Shown: positions 10,608 through 22,090, numbered from the stretch's first letter. The stretch is DNA of 64,000 nucleotides from Cephalopachus bancanus (GCA_027257055.1 JAPVLO010001011.1:1-64000), one strand, 5' to 3'. Translations and numbers: made by a program. Notes: generated by a model from the sequence alone, not told the origin.

Positions 10608-12715
10608 TTCATTACTTGCGTGAAGAATAAACTGTTCAACAGAAGTTTTGATAACTATCAACCTACCTTCTTGGTGGTTAAATGAACATTGGGAAATAAT
10701 TAGTACTGATACAAACCTGAGTTTGCCTTCAAAAAAGCACAAAGATATTTATTCAACTTGCTCATGGATTCTGACAACAGTGTGCATTTAAAGGCAAAGA
10801 AATAAGATAACTAAGGTATGTCTTGATGTATATGTGATTTAAATTATTTTTTAAAGATAATTTTCTTTCCTATGGGGTTTCTTCATTTTGTATAATAAAA
10901 CTATTCATCAGACTCAGTTTGAAGAAGATGTATCTTTCTGAACAGATTCTCCACACTTTTTAAAGACATACTATAATAAACATTCTTCTCACAAAAACAA
11001 TTTCAACCTGGGACTCTTGACAGCTTCATTTTCAGGCCAGTCAGCTAGGATGAAAATTGAGATGCCCAAGGAGACTTGGCAAAATAGTTTACTCACTGTA
11101 ATTAAAAAAAGGGAAATTTCTAAACCACAGTCGTCTTCAATGCTAATGAGAACAACCAAATGTTATTTCCAGTGGATTTTTTATTTCCTCATCTTGGCAA
11201 GCTGGTATAGCTCTGTGCTGTTGGGAATCAGAAAGTTTTTCCTTGAGATAGAAATGCTCTTTGTGTTAAATGCAGAGTGGTATAAATATCTTGTATGTTC
11301 CCTGCACAAATTCAGTGCACAAACCTGGGTGCAATAATTTTGAATTTGAATATTTAGCTTTTTATCTTTAATTTTAAAAAATCATAACAATTACGTGCTT
11401 CTGGCAGAACATCTCATGTGGTCAGTGTTATTTACTTATACAATTGGAAAATTACTTGATTACAACCATGTAGAAAGTCTTTGCCAAGGTATGAGCTTTT
11501 CTTAAAATTGGATTTTTCTTTATGAGAATAGGTAACTTTATTTTGTGATTGTATTTGGTTCTCAATGATACAGTCTAGTTTAGGAGACATATTTGACAGA
11601 TTTTGATACAGAGAAAAATGAATACAAGCATTTGGATTACAGATCTTTGCAGATGAGCTGCTGTGATAAACAACCAATGCCCAGTTGACCACAATATTAA
11701 AGTTAGTGTATCACCTTGGTGTTGGGCACACAAATAAGCAAGTCATTGAACACTTCCAAATGTTTTACTTTTTTAGCCACTGCCACATCTCCTCTATTTC
11801 CTTCTTCTTTAAATGGAACAAAGTTTAAATTCTGAGCTCTCCAAAGAAAGTTTTCCAAGTGCTCCATTTCTAATTTACCAACTATGGGATGGCATCGCTA
11901 TGTATCTGAGAAGAGACAATGGGGTTTGTTGGGAAGCTGGGAAACAGGAGGAGGCCAGCTCCCTATTTTTTCCCACTAAGTTGTGCTAAGGGGGTGTTAG
12001 GGAAAAGTCTTTTGAATGGTTTCATCATTTTTGCACATCTCCATGGATCCTATTTACCAGCCTTGAGATGCAGATGGAAGTAAAATCCCAAATCTCTTCT
12101 GGCTGAGACGTAAGGACTAAGAAGGGGCTACCACATCAGCACTAATGGGATTCACACTTTGTTAGAAAACAGCCTTGTTGCTCTAACCTTTGCTTGCATC
12201 AACAGCGGCTGCTTTAGAGTATTTGCTTTTCCTCTTGCCTATGAGGTTATATTAATTTCTTTTTCCAGCTTGATGGTCTGCCTGTTCTGGATTTTACATT
12301 TTAAAAAAAGAATTTTCCAGCACTACATTCTCAAGGGTTTGTGTCTAGGCTTGCAAGCCACTCTAGTTATAAGATTGTGCTCCTTTATCATTTGAAATCA
12401 TGCTTTTGTAAACGTAAAGAACTTTTTGCAAATTCTTTTTTACTACATTGTCTATATTTATATTTTGCACAGTCCATAAGATATAAAATATATTAAATAT
12501 AAGAAAAATTATAACTGTTTTTTGCTACATTGTAGGATAACTTTACCTTTCAACTTCATTACAATAACTCTTGATTAAAGTGCTGAGTTAGCCACTTTCC
12601 CAAATCTACATACAAGTGTCTATCTACAAACTACATGATGTGAGAAGATCTAGGCAGTTCTTTAACATATTTGAAAAGTGTATTTGTGATCATCTGACTT
12701 ATATTATAGATTCTA
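10608..12715. other. Unique sequence, no gene seen
   Basis: Contains short open frames (11017-11337, 11432-11692, 12159-12395) without recognised domains. No repeat family is recognised. Confidence 0.4.
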
Positions 12716-13010
12716 TTGTCCAGGCATGGTGGCTCATGCTTGTAATTCCAGTGCTTTGGGAGGATCACTGGAGGTCAGGAGATTGAGACCAGCCTGAGCA
12801 ACAGAATGAGAATTTGTCTTTACAAAAAAAATTTTTTAAATTAATAATTAGCCAGGCATGGTGGCACATGCCTGTTGTCCCAGCTGCTAGGGAGGCTAAG
12901 GCAGGAGGATCACTTGAGTTTGAGGATTTCGAGGTAGCAGTGAGTTATCGATTTCAAGGCTGTCATGAGCTGTGATTTCTACTGTACTCCAACCTTGTTG
13001 ACAGAGCAAG

Positions 13011-13012
<2 letters not shown>
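12716..13012 (+). mobile_element. Old Alu, sense
   Basis: It starts 'ccaggcatggtggctcatgc' and has 'gaggtcaggagattgagacc', an A/T-rich linker near 12822-12848, a right monomer from 'agccaggcatggtggcac' and the tail context 'gacagagcaagacc'. It lacks part of the usual left-monomer text after 'ctttgggagg' and has extra sequence near 12925-12960. It ends directly in a compound microsatellite. Confidence 0.85.

Positions 13013-13104
<92 letters not shown>
13013..13104. repeat. (CT)n(AC)n compound microsatellite
   Basis: A CT run (13013-13048), then 'ccata', then an AC run to 13104. It sits at the 3' end of the Alu, in place of a plain A-tail. The low-complexity open frame on the minus strand at 12896-13129 is an artefact of this run. 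Confidence 0.95.
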
Positions 13105-13105
<1 letters not shown>

Positions 13106-13608
13106 TATCCATAATTTATTTTGCTTCACAGATAAATTTATTTTGCCTCACAGATAAATGGTGGCACCAACAAAAAAGTACAACACGATCTTCAGGTAGA
13201 AAGGCAAGCACAAGTAACTGTCTGGGGAAAGACCAAACACTTCTATCAAAACAGGGCCACAGAAAATAAATGATAGGTCTAGTGTGAGCCTCTAAGCAAG
13301 AGTCACAGGGACAAAGTTCCTAGCTGCACTCTTCAGTTTGCAATGGAACTGCTTCTCAAAAGGACAAAACTCTTTGTAGAGGATAAGGGGAGGGTTGCCA
13401 GATATTTAGCTATTTAGTGATTGTTAAAACTAGTGAGGCCAGCAGTAGAATAAAAGTGTTTGTAAAGTTTTCCTGGATCAGAGGCATTAGTCCCACTTAT
13501 TTGCACAACTTCAGTGCATTCTGTCAACTTAGTCTGTTGCGCATGTATCTGAGTGGCCTCTTCCAAGTATCATGTAACCACTTGGGTACAGTGCATGGGA
13601 CCATGCAA

Positions 13609-14060
13609 ACTAAACTTGCCAAAGACAGATTAATAGAGGGAAAGGGTTTATTTTATATGCATATTGGGAGCCTCACAGACATGAAGTGAAAACCCCCAAA
13701 AGACAGTAAGATTCAGAAGCTTATATACAATTTTAACAAAGGGCAACATATTTGTGAAGTGGCAAAGCAAAAGGAAAAGGCTTTGGATCTCTAGGGGCAG
13801 GGCATTGTAGGAAGGTAAATATATGGAGGAAACTAATGGAAGACTAAGGCTGTTTTAGTAAGATTTGTTTACGCTATGTAAAGTGATGCAGATTTAAGTC
13901 CTTGTCACCTCTAGTGATATAAGTTATCTCCTCTTTCTGGTACAGGAGAAAGGAGTTGGGACACCTTCACAAAGGAAATTTATTCCTGGCCTTTAGGCTG
14001 ATAGGCAGAGACAGATTTTTTGTTTTTTAACATCTGTTGTTTCTCATTTTCCTTCAACTC
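13609..14060 (+). mobile_element. Old LTR-like repeat, family not assigned (copy 1)
   Basis: The text 'cagattaatagagggaaagg' followed by 'tttattttatatgcat', 'ggagcctcacagacatgaag' and 'aacccccaaaagac' has the same order as segments at 16795-17215, 21390-21960 and 58040-58640. They look like diverged copies of one old family, probably an LTR of an endogenous retrovirus. I cannot name the subfamily. Confidence 0.35.
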
Positions 14061-14689
14061 AAAATAATCCTTATGACAAAATGACATATTTTAAGGTGGC
14101 ATATTCTGATTCCCTTCATAGGAAATATGGTTGTAGAAGTGAGGAGTGGGAATACTGAGAAAATGTTGATCCCCTTACTGTAAGATGGTGCCCCATTACC
14201 CCTTCTGAATCACTTTCAGTACAACATTCAGAATAGCATCCCCACATAAATTCAGCCTATCTTACTAGCAAATGTGTACTCTCTGCCCAGAACCATGTGC
14301 TTCAGACATAAGCTGTGCAAATGAGATCTGTTTTTGAAAAACTAAGACAGACCATCATTTACATTTAACGTAAGGGTAAACATAAATTGGTGCTATAAGA
14401 AGACTATTACATTTTTCTGTTTCTTCTGGATGGTTGCAGGGATGGGGATGAATGGCACTACATCAGAATGTCAGTGTGTGACCAGAACCTCCCCATAAAT
14501 GGATCCACCAGACCACAGCCAAAATCTCAGCCTGCCTGATGGAGTTGCGGCTCAGGGGAAAACATGCTCTTTCTATCATTGTCCAACTTGCTAGAAAGAT
14601 TTTAGGGATAAGAGAGAACTGGAGAGACCTACATCAATACTTTGAAGTCTATGTCCCTATAAAAGCTATATTCCGAGTGGTTACATCAA
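14061..14689. other. Unique sequence, no gene seen
   Basis: No repeat or gene recognised. Confidence 0.4.
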
Positions 14690-14897
14690 TGGTTCTCAAC
14701 AGATTGGGAAGCGAGGAGGGAGTGATTCTGTCCCTCAGGGAACATTTGACAATGTCTGGAGACATTTTTGATTTGTCACAACTGGGATGTGAAGGATACT
14801 ACTGGCATTCAGTGGGCAGAGGCCAGGAATGCTGTTAAACATTCTATAATGCACAAGACAGCGCCAAATGTCAATAGTGCCATGATAAAGAAACCCT
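14690..14897 (+). mobile_element. MER20-like hAT DNA transposon
   Basis: It begins 'tggttctcaacagattgg' and contains 'gaacatttgacaatgtctgg', 'agacatttttgatttgtcac', 'tactactggcattcagtggg', 'gctgttaaacattctataat' and 'aaatgtcaatagtgcc', ending 'aaagaaaccctg'. It is better preserved than the copy at 7978. The open frames at 14539-14838 and 14768-15046 run through it and are chance. Confidence 0.85.
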
Positions 14898-15553
14898 GTT
14901 TTCAATCATCTTGCACCACATGTCAGTGCACAGCCACCCCCTGCCTCTCCAACCACGGCTCCAAAAACAAACCACCACCGGCAGGACACCCGCAGACACC
15001 ACACCAGATATTTAGAAAGAGACCAAAACCTTCAATCAATTCTTAAGAGTCTTATGTGTTTTTAAGCAACCACACTGAATCATGAGTAAAACTATTTGAG
15101 CTTTTCTTCTTTATTAGATTTATTAGAGCAAATTTTTCATGGAAAATCTCCTCAGTGATGAGTACACACAGCCAATCATGTGTAAATCTTCATCCTCTCT
15201 CCTTATTTTGAAGGCTCCTGCTAATTAAGAGACAATTCTTATCCCAATTTCCCTGCTCCAAACTTCTTTTGGTTTCTCTCAATATGTCTTTTGGTTTTGT
15301 TTGGACTAATATGAGTTTAGGGAACATTTTCTGAGGCATTCTGAGACCCAATCCTTTGAATGTTGAACCTTAGTAGGATCATTAAAGAACCATTAGGCAG
15401 GGTTTTTTTTGTAGAATACAGTTAACATTTTCACCCACTGAGAGTATCCCTATGAATCCTTTGTTTCTACTTCTTGGAGGAAGTAGTAGTTTTTTTGTAA
15501 CTAGAAAGTAAAACCACCTGGTAGATTTCTGAATTAAAAGGGGTCTCTAATCT
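14898..15553. other. Unique sequence, no gene seen
   Basis: No repeat or gene recognised. A C-rich patch lies near 14930-15005. Confidence 0.4.
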
Positions 15554-15840
15554 CCCAACTCTTTTTAAATTTTTTTTTATTTTTATTTATTTATTTTTTT
15601 GAGTTGGAGTCTCACTCTGTCACCCAGACTGGAGTGCAGTGGCCGCTCCCGGCCACCGCAGCCTCGACCTGCTGGGCTCCAGTGATCCTTCCACCTCAGC
15701 CTTCCGAGTAGCCGGAATTTCAGGCGCGCAATACCACGCCCGGCTGATTTTTGATTTATTGTAGAGATGAGGTCTCGCCAAGTTTCCCGGGTGGGTCTCG
15801 AACCCACGGGCTCAGGCAATCCATTCACCCAACTCTTTTT
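15554..15840. repeat. TSD pair around a 5'-truncated Alu
   Basis: The 13-bp repeat 'cccaactcttttt' occurs at 15554-15566 and 15828-15840, immediately outside the Alu. Confidence 0.85.
15567..15827 (-). mobile_element. Young lineage-specific Alu, antisense, 5'-truncated
   Basis: It carries the same diagnostic text as the copy at 5823: 'gagttggagtctcactctg' and 'tttttgatttattgtagaga'. Its 5' end stops at 'caggcaatccattca' and lacks the first roughly 40 bases of the left monomer. The TSDs directly abut the truncated end, so the truncation happened during insertion. Confidence 0.9.
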
Positions 15841-16164
15841 TTAAGTGGGAGAAATGGTATTGGGATTCTATGTGTGTTCCTACATCCTATGCTTCTTGAA
15901 ATAGAGGGAAGAGGGTAGTCAGTGTATAAGAAAGTAAAGGTTTCTCACTGTAGGTTGGAATTGTACTAGTAATAGCTTTTCAAAATAATAAATTATGGGC
16001 AAGGTCTGCCTCCTGTTTGTTTCAGGCAAGGCGATCATTAGCCAGGATATAGTTCGGTGAAAATCATTGATAGGGACCACTTAAAGTCTATGCTGTTTTT
16101 GGATACATCATTGTTCTACAGACAAGTCCTAACTTCACTTTTCAGGCCCTTTCTAGTCTAAAGT
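15841..16164. other. Unique sequence, no gene seen
   Basis: No repeat or gene recognised. Confidence 0.4.
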
Positions 16165-16507
16165 AATGCTGTCCAATACAAATATAAAGAAAGCCATATT
16201 ATAAATGAAAAAGTTAAATTTAAAACTTTAATTACAAGTTTAAATGTTCACATAGCAACATTTTAAAATGAGACAATTAATTGCAATAATACTTTTTTAT
16301 TTAATTCAATATATTCAAGCTATTATCATTTCCACATGCAATCAATACTTCAAAATTTTATTTATGAGATATTTTGCTTTTTTCCATACTGAGTTTTTGT
16401 ACTATAGTGTGTATTTTTACATTTACAACATTTCTCAATTCAGACTCACTACACTTCAAATGCTCAATAGCCACATGTGGCTGGTGGCTACTGTATTGGA
16501 CAGCACA
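16165..16507 (+). mobile_element. hAT-like DNA transposon with TIRs (copy A)
   Basis: The left end 'aatgctgtccaataca' (16165-16180) and the right end 'tgtattggacagcaca' (16492-16507) are inverted repeats with one mismatch. Internal text includes 'attatcatttccacatgcaa' and 'aatagccacatgtggctggt'. The length of about 340 bp and the terminal words fit an old non-autonomous hAT element. Orientation is given relative to copy B at 17281. I do not assign a subfamily. Confidence 0.7.
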
Positions 16508-16514
16508 GTATAGG

Positions 16515-16740
16515 CCTTACCTATTCTTCTAGCTCTAATTTTTCACCCTGCATTGTAATATTCACAATCCAGCCTTAGTGAACTTCTCTCAACTCCTTTG
16601 CTCCAAGTGTTCTTCTTTCGTTTCTTGGTCTTTTGTACAAGTCTCTCTCTGGAACACTCTTTCCACCATCCTTCCCACCCTACTTGGCTAATTTCTATTT
16701 TCTCTTCCCAAAAGTTAATTCCTCTGGAAAAAACTGTTGG
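16515..16740 (+). mobile_element. L2 fragment
   Basis: It contains 'ctcctttgctccaagtgttc' and 'ctctctggaacactctttcc', in the order of the L2 3' region (a T/C-rich stretch before 'tggaacgctcttcc'). Diverged. Confidence 0.5.
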
Positions 16741-16794
16741 AAAGGAAAAACTTTTTCTCTATCCTATTATGTTCTGTAAGTAGGGGCCTGCAAA

Positions 16795-17215
16795 TTTAAA
16801 CTGACAAAACAGATTATCAAGAGAAAAGACAGAATCTATTTACACATAATAATGTGCATCCAGGAGTGTTCAGCAATGTATAACTCAAAGGTGTAGTTAA
16901 AATATGGAGTTTATATACCTAGCTTGTTAGGAGAAAGAAAGGGTGGAAAAGAAGCTTCTATGAAAAGAACAAATAGGCTTCTTTAGGAGAAGCAAATGGG
17001 TTTTTAGGAAAACCAACTGGAGATAAGGAAGTTTGTGATAATGTTTGTTTATGTACATGAGATTGGTGTTTCCATCTTCTTCCTGGTCATGAAACTCCCC
17101 TAGAGAAAGGATTTATGGTAGGTTTACTCTTCATCTCTTTCCTGGGAGTAGAAGCTGCCCCAAAGACAGAATTTATGGCAGTTCTCACTACTCAGAGAAA
17201 AACTCTGTTGAAGGC
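16795..17215 (+). mobile_element. Old LTR-like repeat, family not assigned (copy 2)
   Basis: The text 'aacagattatcaagagaaaa', 'aatctatttacacataataa' and 'gtgcatccaggagtgttc' parallels the start of the copies at 13609, 21390 and 58040. It lies between the two inverted hAT-like elements. Confidence 0.3.
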
Positions 17216-17280
17216 GAACTGTGTGTAAACCACCACAAGATACCTGAAGCTGCACTCTTTTCTGAATTATAATTCTAGAC

Positions 17281-17600
17281 TTGTCCTGCTCAATATGGTA
17301 GCCACTGGCTACATGTGGCTCTGGAGTATTTAAAATGTAGTTATTCCAAATTGAGATGTGCTGTAAATGTAAAATATGCACCAGGTTTCGAAGACTTAGT
17401 ACACAAAAAGAATGTAAAGTACTTCATTAACAATTTTGATATTGACTATATGTTGGAATGACAATAGTATGGATATATTGAGTTAAATAAAATGCACTAT
17501 TACAATTAACTTCATCCATTTCTTCTGACTTGTATAATGTGGCTCCTAGAAAATTTTAAATGATATATGGCTCACATTTTATTTCTATTGAACAGTGCAG
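17281..17600 (-). mobile_element. hAT-like DNA transposon (copy B, inverted)
   Basis: The same family as 16165-16507 in the opposite orientation. The left end reads 'gtcctgctcaatatggtagcc' with 'ggctacatgtggctc', and the right end 'tctattgaacagtgca' matches copy A's left end reversed. Internal 'caaattgagatgtgctgtaa' is the complement of copy A's 'tttacaacatttctcaatt' region. Confidence 0.65.
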
Positions 17601-17729
17601 GCCTAAAATATTAGTGTTAGAAGACTGCCAATATGTTGCTTCCACACTACTGAATATCTGGGGCCTATATGTTAAACCACAGGGAGATGGTGGTATAGAT
17701 TCTAGTGAAGACGTCAAAAATAGAGATGA

Positions 17730-17833
17730 CAGTGGTGTGACATAATCTAATCGCAATCCAGAGAGGTTAGTAGGAGGCTATGTTCCAGTCTGTCAAACAG
17801 CACACGTTCCCTCCATCTAGTGGCTCTCTATCC
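17730..17833 (+). repeat. Direct duplication, copy 1
   Basis: It begins 'cagtggtgtgacataatcta' and ends 'gtggctctctatcc'. It matches 19214-19319 with about ten differences. I do not recognise it as a known repeat family. Confidence 0.8.
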
Positions 17834-18029
17834 ACTATAACCATAATTTCAAAGCACAACCCCAAAAGCCCAGCAACATAAAAGTAGAAATTGTACAATC
17901 CTAGTTCAAAAGAGCATCCTTTCCATGGAATAAATCACCTCTCCTTTATAGTTCTTATTTTTCCCACTTTAACTTAGACCAGAGAATCCTTTGACATGGA
18001 ACAGCATTTGAAAAAACTACCTTATAGAT

Positions 18030-18185
18030 TTCTAGTCCTTACCCCAAGTATGTAGATGAGAAAACCAAGGCACCAAGAGATACAGTGATTGACCCAAGAT
18101 CACACATGACCTGGACTCAGGGAGTCAACTCCTCATGACCTGGACTCAGGGAGTCAACTCCTCATCCAATGTAATAAGTGAACTG
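18030..18185 (-). mobile_element. MIR SINE, antisense
   Basis: 'gtagatgagaaaaccaaggc', 'accaagagatacagtgattg' and 'acccaagatcacacatgacc' are the complement of the MIR core and its flank. The element contains a later 29-bp tandem duplication. Confidence 0.7.
18105..18162. repeat. Perfect 29-bp tandem duplication
   Basis: Two identical 29-bp units (18105-18133 and 18134-18162), each starting 'catgacctggactcaggg', followed by three bases of a third. Perfect identity inside an old MIR means that the duplication is far younger than the host element. Confidence 0.95.
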
Positions 18186-19213
18186 AGGGGGAAACCTGGT
18201 TGAATACTGGGTAACCATGCATTTAGGACGGAAGTTGGTGGTAAGCATTGGTCATTCGGACCTCAATTATAAAGCAGTAGGAATATGATGCTTCTAAAGT
18301 AATCATTATTATACTTGAATTCATATTTTGGAAGGGTAACTCTGACAGCTTTATTGTTACAAAGCACAAATCTCGTCTTGCAATTCTCTTCTTATAATTT
18401 TTCAATAGCTGGTCTTTGCATACATGATACATTGGAAATGTTACAGCATGGCATGAAAATACTTTCTGAACTCAGACTGAATTTAATTTAATTGAATTGT
18501 AATCCAGGAGATCTCTAGACAGCTACTTAACACCTTAAAGACCCAGTCTCCCTCATAGACAATTGGAAAGGATTAACTGAGGTAATGCTTGAACAACTCT
18601 CAGCACCCTGGTGATTTCATTTAGCTGGAACTGTAATTGAAAGTTATCTTTATTGTTGTTATGGTCAAAATTTGCCTCCTACTCACCCTGCCACTCATCT
18701 CCTGTTACTTCTTAGACACACCATGAATCTAAGCACTCCAAGTTTCCTGCTTCCTGGACACTCCAAGTTCTTATACATGTTCTTTTCTCTGTCTGTAAAT
18801 ATTACTTGTTTTTTAGGATTTAACCCAGTTATCTAAATTATCTTTAAGTAATTTCAAGAAAATTTCAATGGAATTCTTTCTAGATATTGAAAAAATGATT
18901 ATAAAGTTCTGCTGAAAGAATTGACATGCTAGTACAGTCAATAAAAGTGAGAAAAGGAGTGGAATGAGAAGGAAATTAGCCCTACCATGTGAAGATACAG
19001 CTATAAATCTACAACATTTGAAACATGGTGGCATAGCAAGACTAGAAACAGATTGAGAGAAAAGAATACAAAGCCCAGAAAAAAAGTCTAGATGGGTAGA
19101 TGAAGATTTAAGCATAGATATGGATATATAGGTGTGGATATGTGTTGGTATAGATAGAGATATAAATGCAGGTATAAGTATACATAGATATAGATTATTA
19201 ACTTGTGTAATCT
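18186..19213. other. Mostly unique sequence; possible L2 trace
   Basis: A faint L2-like stretch lies at about 18660-18830. A degenerate GATA/TATA-rich patch lies at about 19110-19200. The minus-strand open frame at 18813-19238 runs through this low-complexity patch and is not credible as a gene. Confidence 0.4.
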
Positions 19214-19319
19214 CAGTGGTGTGACATAATCTAATCACAATCCAAAGAGGTCAGTAGGAGACTATGTTCCAGTCTGTCAAATAGGGCGCACGTTCCCTCC
19301 ATTGAGTGGCTCTCTATCC
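19214..19319 (+). repeat. Direct duplication, copy 2
   Basis: It matches 17730-17833 in the same orientation, about 1.48 kb downstream. The homology stops sharply after 'ggctctctatcc'. Confidence 0.8.
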
Positions 19320-19679
19320 TGCCAGATCTTCAACATTCTCTGCTGGATCCTCAACACCCATCCACAAAATGAGGACAGAGAAATAAATATAGACTAGGCC
19401 AGAGGTTACATGCTTTTTCGATAGAGTCAGAGAATAAATATTTGTGTGATACAAAGAGCAATGTATGACCTGATACATTTTGTATACCTTATATAGCTCA
19501 GACTGCTCTGAGCTATTTTTCTTTTCTCAATTCATATGTGCCAAGGTGGGAAAGAAACAGAGATTTGCTTAACATACGGCATTGTCTCTCCTATGATACA
19601 GTGTATGAACTAAACATATAACATCAGATAATTCAACATATGGGTCTGAAGACAAGTGACTGCTTGAGAGAAAAAAAAA

Positions 19680-20146
19680 TGAATCTCACCTCATGCCATA
19701 AACTAAGTAAAGATGAATTCAATAATCAAATGAAAACACAAAACTATAGAAAAGACAAAAATTGACTTGTACCTTTGGTCGCAAATTATGGAAGGATGGT
19801 CTAGATATAAATACAGTAGGCAAAATAACAAAACAATACATTTGTGAACATAATGTTCTGTCTTCTGAAAGATCAAAAATGTTAAGAACAAAATAAAAAA
19901 GCAAACAGCAAAGAGAAAGAAAATACTTGTCAGAAATATGACAAAAGTAATAATCTTGTATAAAAACTAATAAGAAAAGTATCAAAACTCTGGTTACACA
20001 AATGGGGAAAAAAATTGACTTGACAATTTAGAGAGAAGAAAATAAAAATATTTTACAGCCTCACAAGTTATCAAAATATATATATTTAAAACTATAATAT
20101 GATTTTGTCCTCTTTTGCCTAATAAAATATTTTTAAAATATACATT
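19680..20146 (+). mobile_element. Old L1M ORF2 fragment, left part
   Basis: 'acctcatgccataaactaag', 'atgaattcaataatcaaatg' and an A-rich stretch with 'aatatgacaaaagtaataat' follow an old L1 ORF2 in sense orientation. Stops occur in all frames. Confidence 0.5.
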
Positions 20147-20270
20147 TAACCAGGGCACAGTGGCTCTTGCCTATAATCCTAGCTACTCAGAGGTTGAAGT
20201 GGGAGGTTCACTTGAAACCAGGAGTTTGAGAAAAGCCTGGGCAACATAGTGAGAGCCTATCTCTTTTTTA
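20147..20270 (+). mobile_element. Alu monomer-like fragment
   Basis: 'accagggcacagtggctctt', 'gcctataatcctagctactc', 'ttgaaaccaggagtttgag' and 'cctgggcaacatagtgagag'. It is about one monomer long and sits within an old L1M. It could be a FLAM-type monomer or an internally deleted dimer, because the 'agctactcagagg' word belongs to the right monomer. Confidence 0.7.
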
Positions 20271-20470
20271 AAATAATTAATGTTATCACAGTTCAATAAG
20301 AGAATCTCATATCCTGCTGATTGAAATATAAATTTGTAAAAGCCCCCTGTAAAGCTATTACAATAGACACAAAGAACTTCAAAAATGTTTGACTCAGTAC
20401 TCCCACTTGGACTCAGTCTTAAAGAAATAATCACAAAGGCACATCTAATTTATATGCCAAGATATTTAAC
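20271..20470 (+). mobile_element. Old L1M fragment, right part
   Basis: It contains 'tgattgaaatataaatttgt', 'actcagtactcccacttgga' and 'tcttaaagaaataatcacaa', which follow the L1ME ORF2 C-terminal region ('cttaaggaaataatc'). Confidence 0.5.
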
Positions 20471-21355
20471 ATATTGTACCAGACAGGATTACATTTGGCT
20501 GCATATAACAGAAACCCTACTGTAGTGGATTAACCAAACTGGGGGGAGGGGGCAGAATTTGTCTCATGTAACAAGAAACCAGGCAGTAAGCAGTCCCAGG
20601 CTAATGCAGTTGTTTGAGAAAGTCATTCATGTAGCTTCTTGTTCTGCCTTTCTTAGGCTGTAATTTTTGTCTTCATAGTCTCAAGTCCCACTTGGAAGAA
20701 GGGAGAAATTTAAAAGATAAAAAGGCTTCTCCTTGAGAGGCTATGTGGTTTTTACTGATAAAATGATGGTGTCTCCAGGAGTTTCCATCTCTATCTCTTT
20801 GGCCCAACCATGTCACTTGGTTCTTCCCACCATTGAAGGAGGCCAAGACAGAGAATATTTCAAAGAAGGACACATTGCAGCTGCAAATGATATTGAGGTT
20901 CTATTAGTCAATACAATAGATGGACCCAGATCTCCTTCCAAGGAAGAATTTTCTGTCCTGCTCCTGGAGTGAAGTCTGTGGACACCTCCACCCACGAAGT
21001 CACAGCTCAGGGGCTGCATAACTATGGTGTGTAACTTCACCCAGTATCTCCTTCTTCCCAGAGCAGCTTGCAGCTGGTGCCTGAGAGATATATAGATATA
21101 AAAAACTCGGTCATCTATATCTCACAGGAGACAATTCTGCTCTACAGTACTTGTTTCAGAGCTCCTGGCAGGTTATCCAAGGATTTGTCTGGCCTGGATT
21201 GCAGATCAGGTGCTCTCTGTCCGATCCTGCTTCTGCCTCATTCTTTTCACAGATGCAGATCCCTAGTAAACATCTTCACCCCAAATTCCGCCTCAGCATC
21301 TGTTTCTGGAAAGCCCAACCTGCAACAATAAAGTATTGTTTATAATAGTGTTGGG
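20471..21355. other. Possible old repeat, otherwise unique
   Basis: 'ttggctgcatataacagaaa' and 'cccta' followed by 'gtctcatgtaacaagaaacc' (20490-20580) resemble a common old mammalian repeat that I cannot name. The rest is unique. Open frames at 20673-21345 overlap on both strands and show no domain. Confidence 0.35.
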
Positions 21356-21389
21356 GTTGAGAGAAAGCTTCCCTTTCCCTTCACCCTCT

Positions 21390-21960
21390 GAAGACAGGTT
21401 GAAAATCATGACAAGCAGCAGATGAATAGAAGAAAAGGCATGCAAATTTATTTGATCACAGTTTTATGTGACACAGGAGCCATCAGAATGAAGATCCAAA
21501 GATACAGGAGAAACTGTCCATGTTTATGTTTAGGTTCAACAGAGAATGAACAGTCACATAGAAGTAGGATTGGACAAAAGGGATGTGATCTAATGCTAAG
21601 AGACAGAGTGGGGGAACTCAGCAAGGCCTGCCTATCTAGATTCCTCTTGGCCTCACTGAGCAGCATTTTTTCCTGCTGAGTGTGGAGCAAAGTTCTCTCT
21701 GGATTGGGGATTTTAGGACCAGCAGTCATATAAGGTAGGTCAGAGAATTTCTTTATGGCCAGTTTTTACAGATAGAGATGAGAGAAAGTTAGAGTCATAT
21801 TTTTAGGTTTTCTGACTGGCTTTGGGGGAAAGGGGTTCTGGTTTCTATGGCTAGTCTTGATGGAGGATGAGACTGAGAAACAGGAGGGCAGAAGAAGGTC
21901 AGAGAAAAACTTTTACTTCTGAGGCCTTCATTTTGGGGTATTGTTTTCTGAGTCAAAACA
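21390..21960 (+). mobile_element. Old LTR-like repeat, family not assigned (copy 3)
   Basis: 'cagcagatgaatagaagaaa', 'aggcatgcaaatttatttg', 'tatgtgacacaggagccat' and 'cagaatgaagatccaaag' parallel the other three copies and give the clearest text. It ends near 'gaggccttcattttgggg'. Probably an LTR of an endogenous retrovirus; no coding region is attached. Confidence 0.4.
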
Positions 21961-21984
21961 ATAGCAAACACACAACAGTAGAAA

Positions 21985-22090
21985 AAAAGATTAGTAATTT
22001 ATAGTATAGCAAACTATTATGGCTATTGAAATGAGAAACTACATGAAATTTTAATAACATAAGACTTTTAAAATAGAATAATTGATTTTA
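21985..22090 (+). mobile_element. Old L1M fragment, upstream of a younger L1
   Basis: 'tattatggctattgaaatga' resembles the L1M 'ccattaaaatga' text. It probably belongs with 22400-22830, split by the L1 at 22143. Confidence 0.4.

Noticed and set aside
12896..13129. Open frame with CV and ER repeats
   Set aside because: A direct translation of the CT/AC microsatellite and Alu end.
18813..19238. 141-codon open frame on the minus strand
   Set aside because: Its start lies in a degenerate TATA/GATA-rich patch and the translation has no domain.
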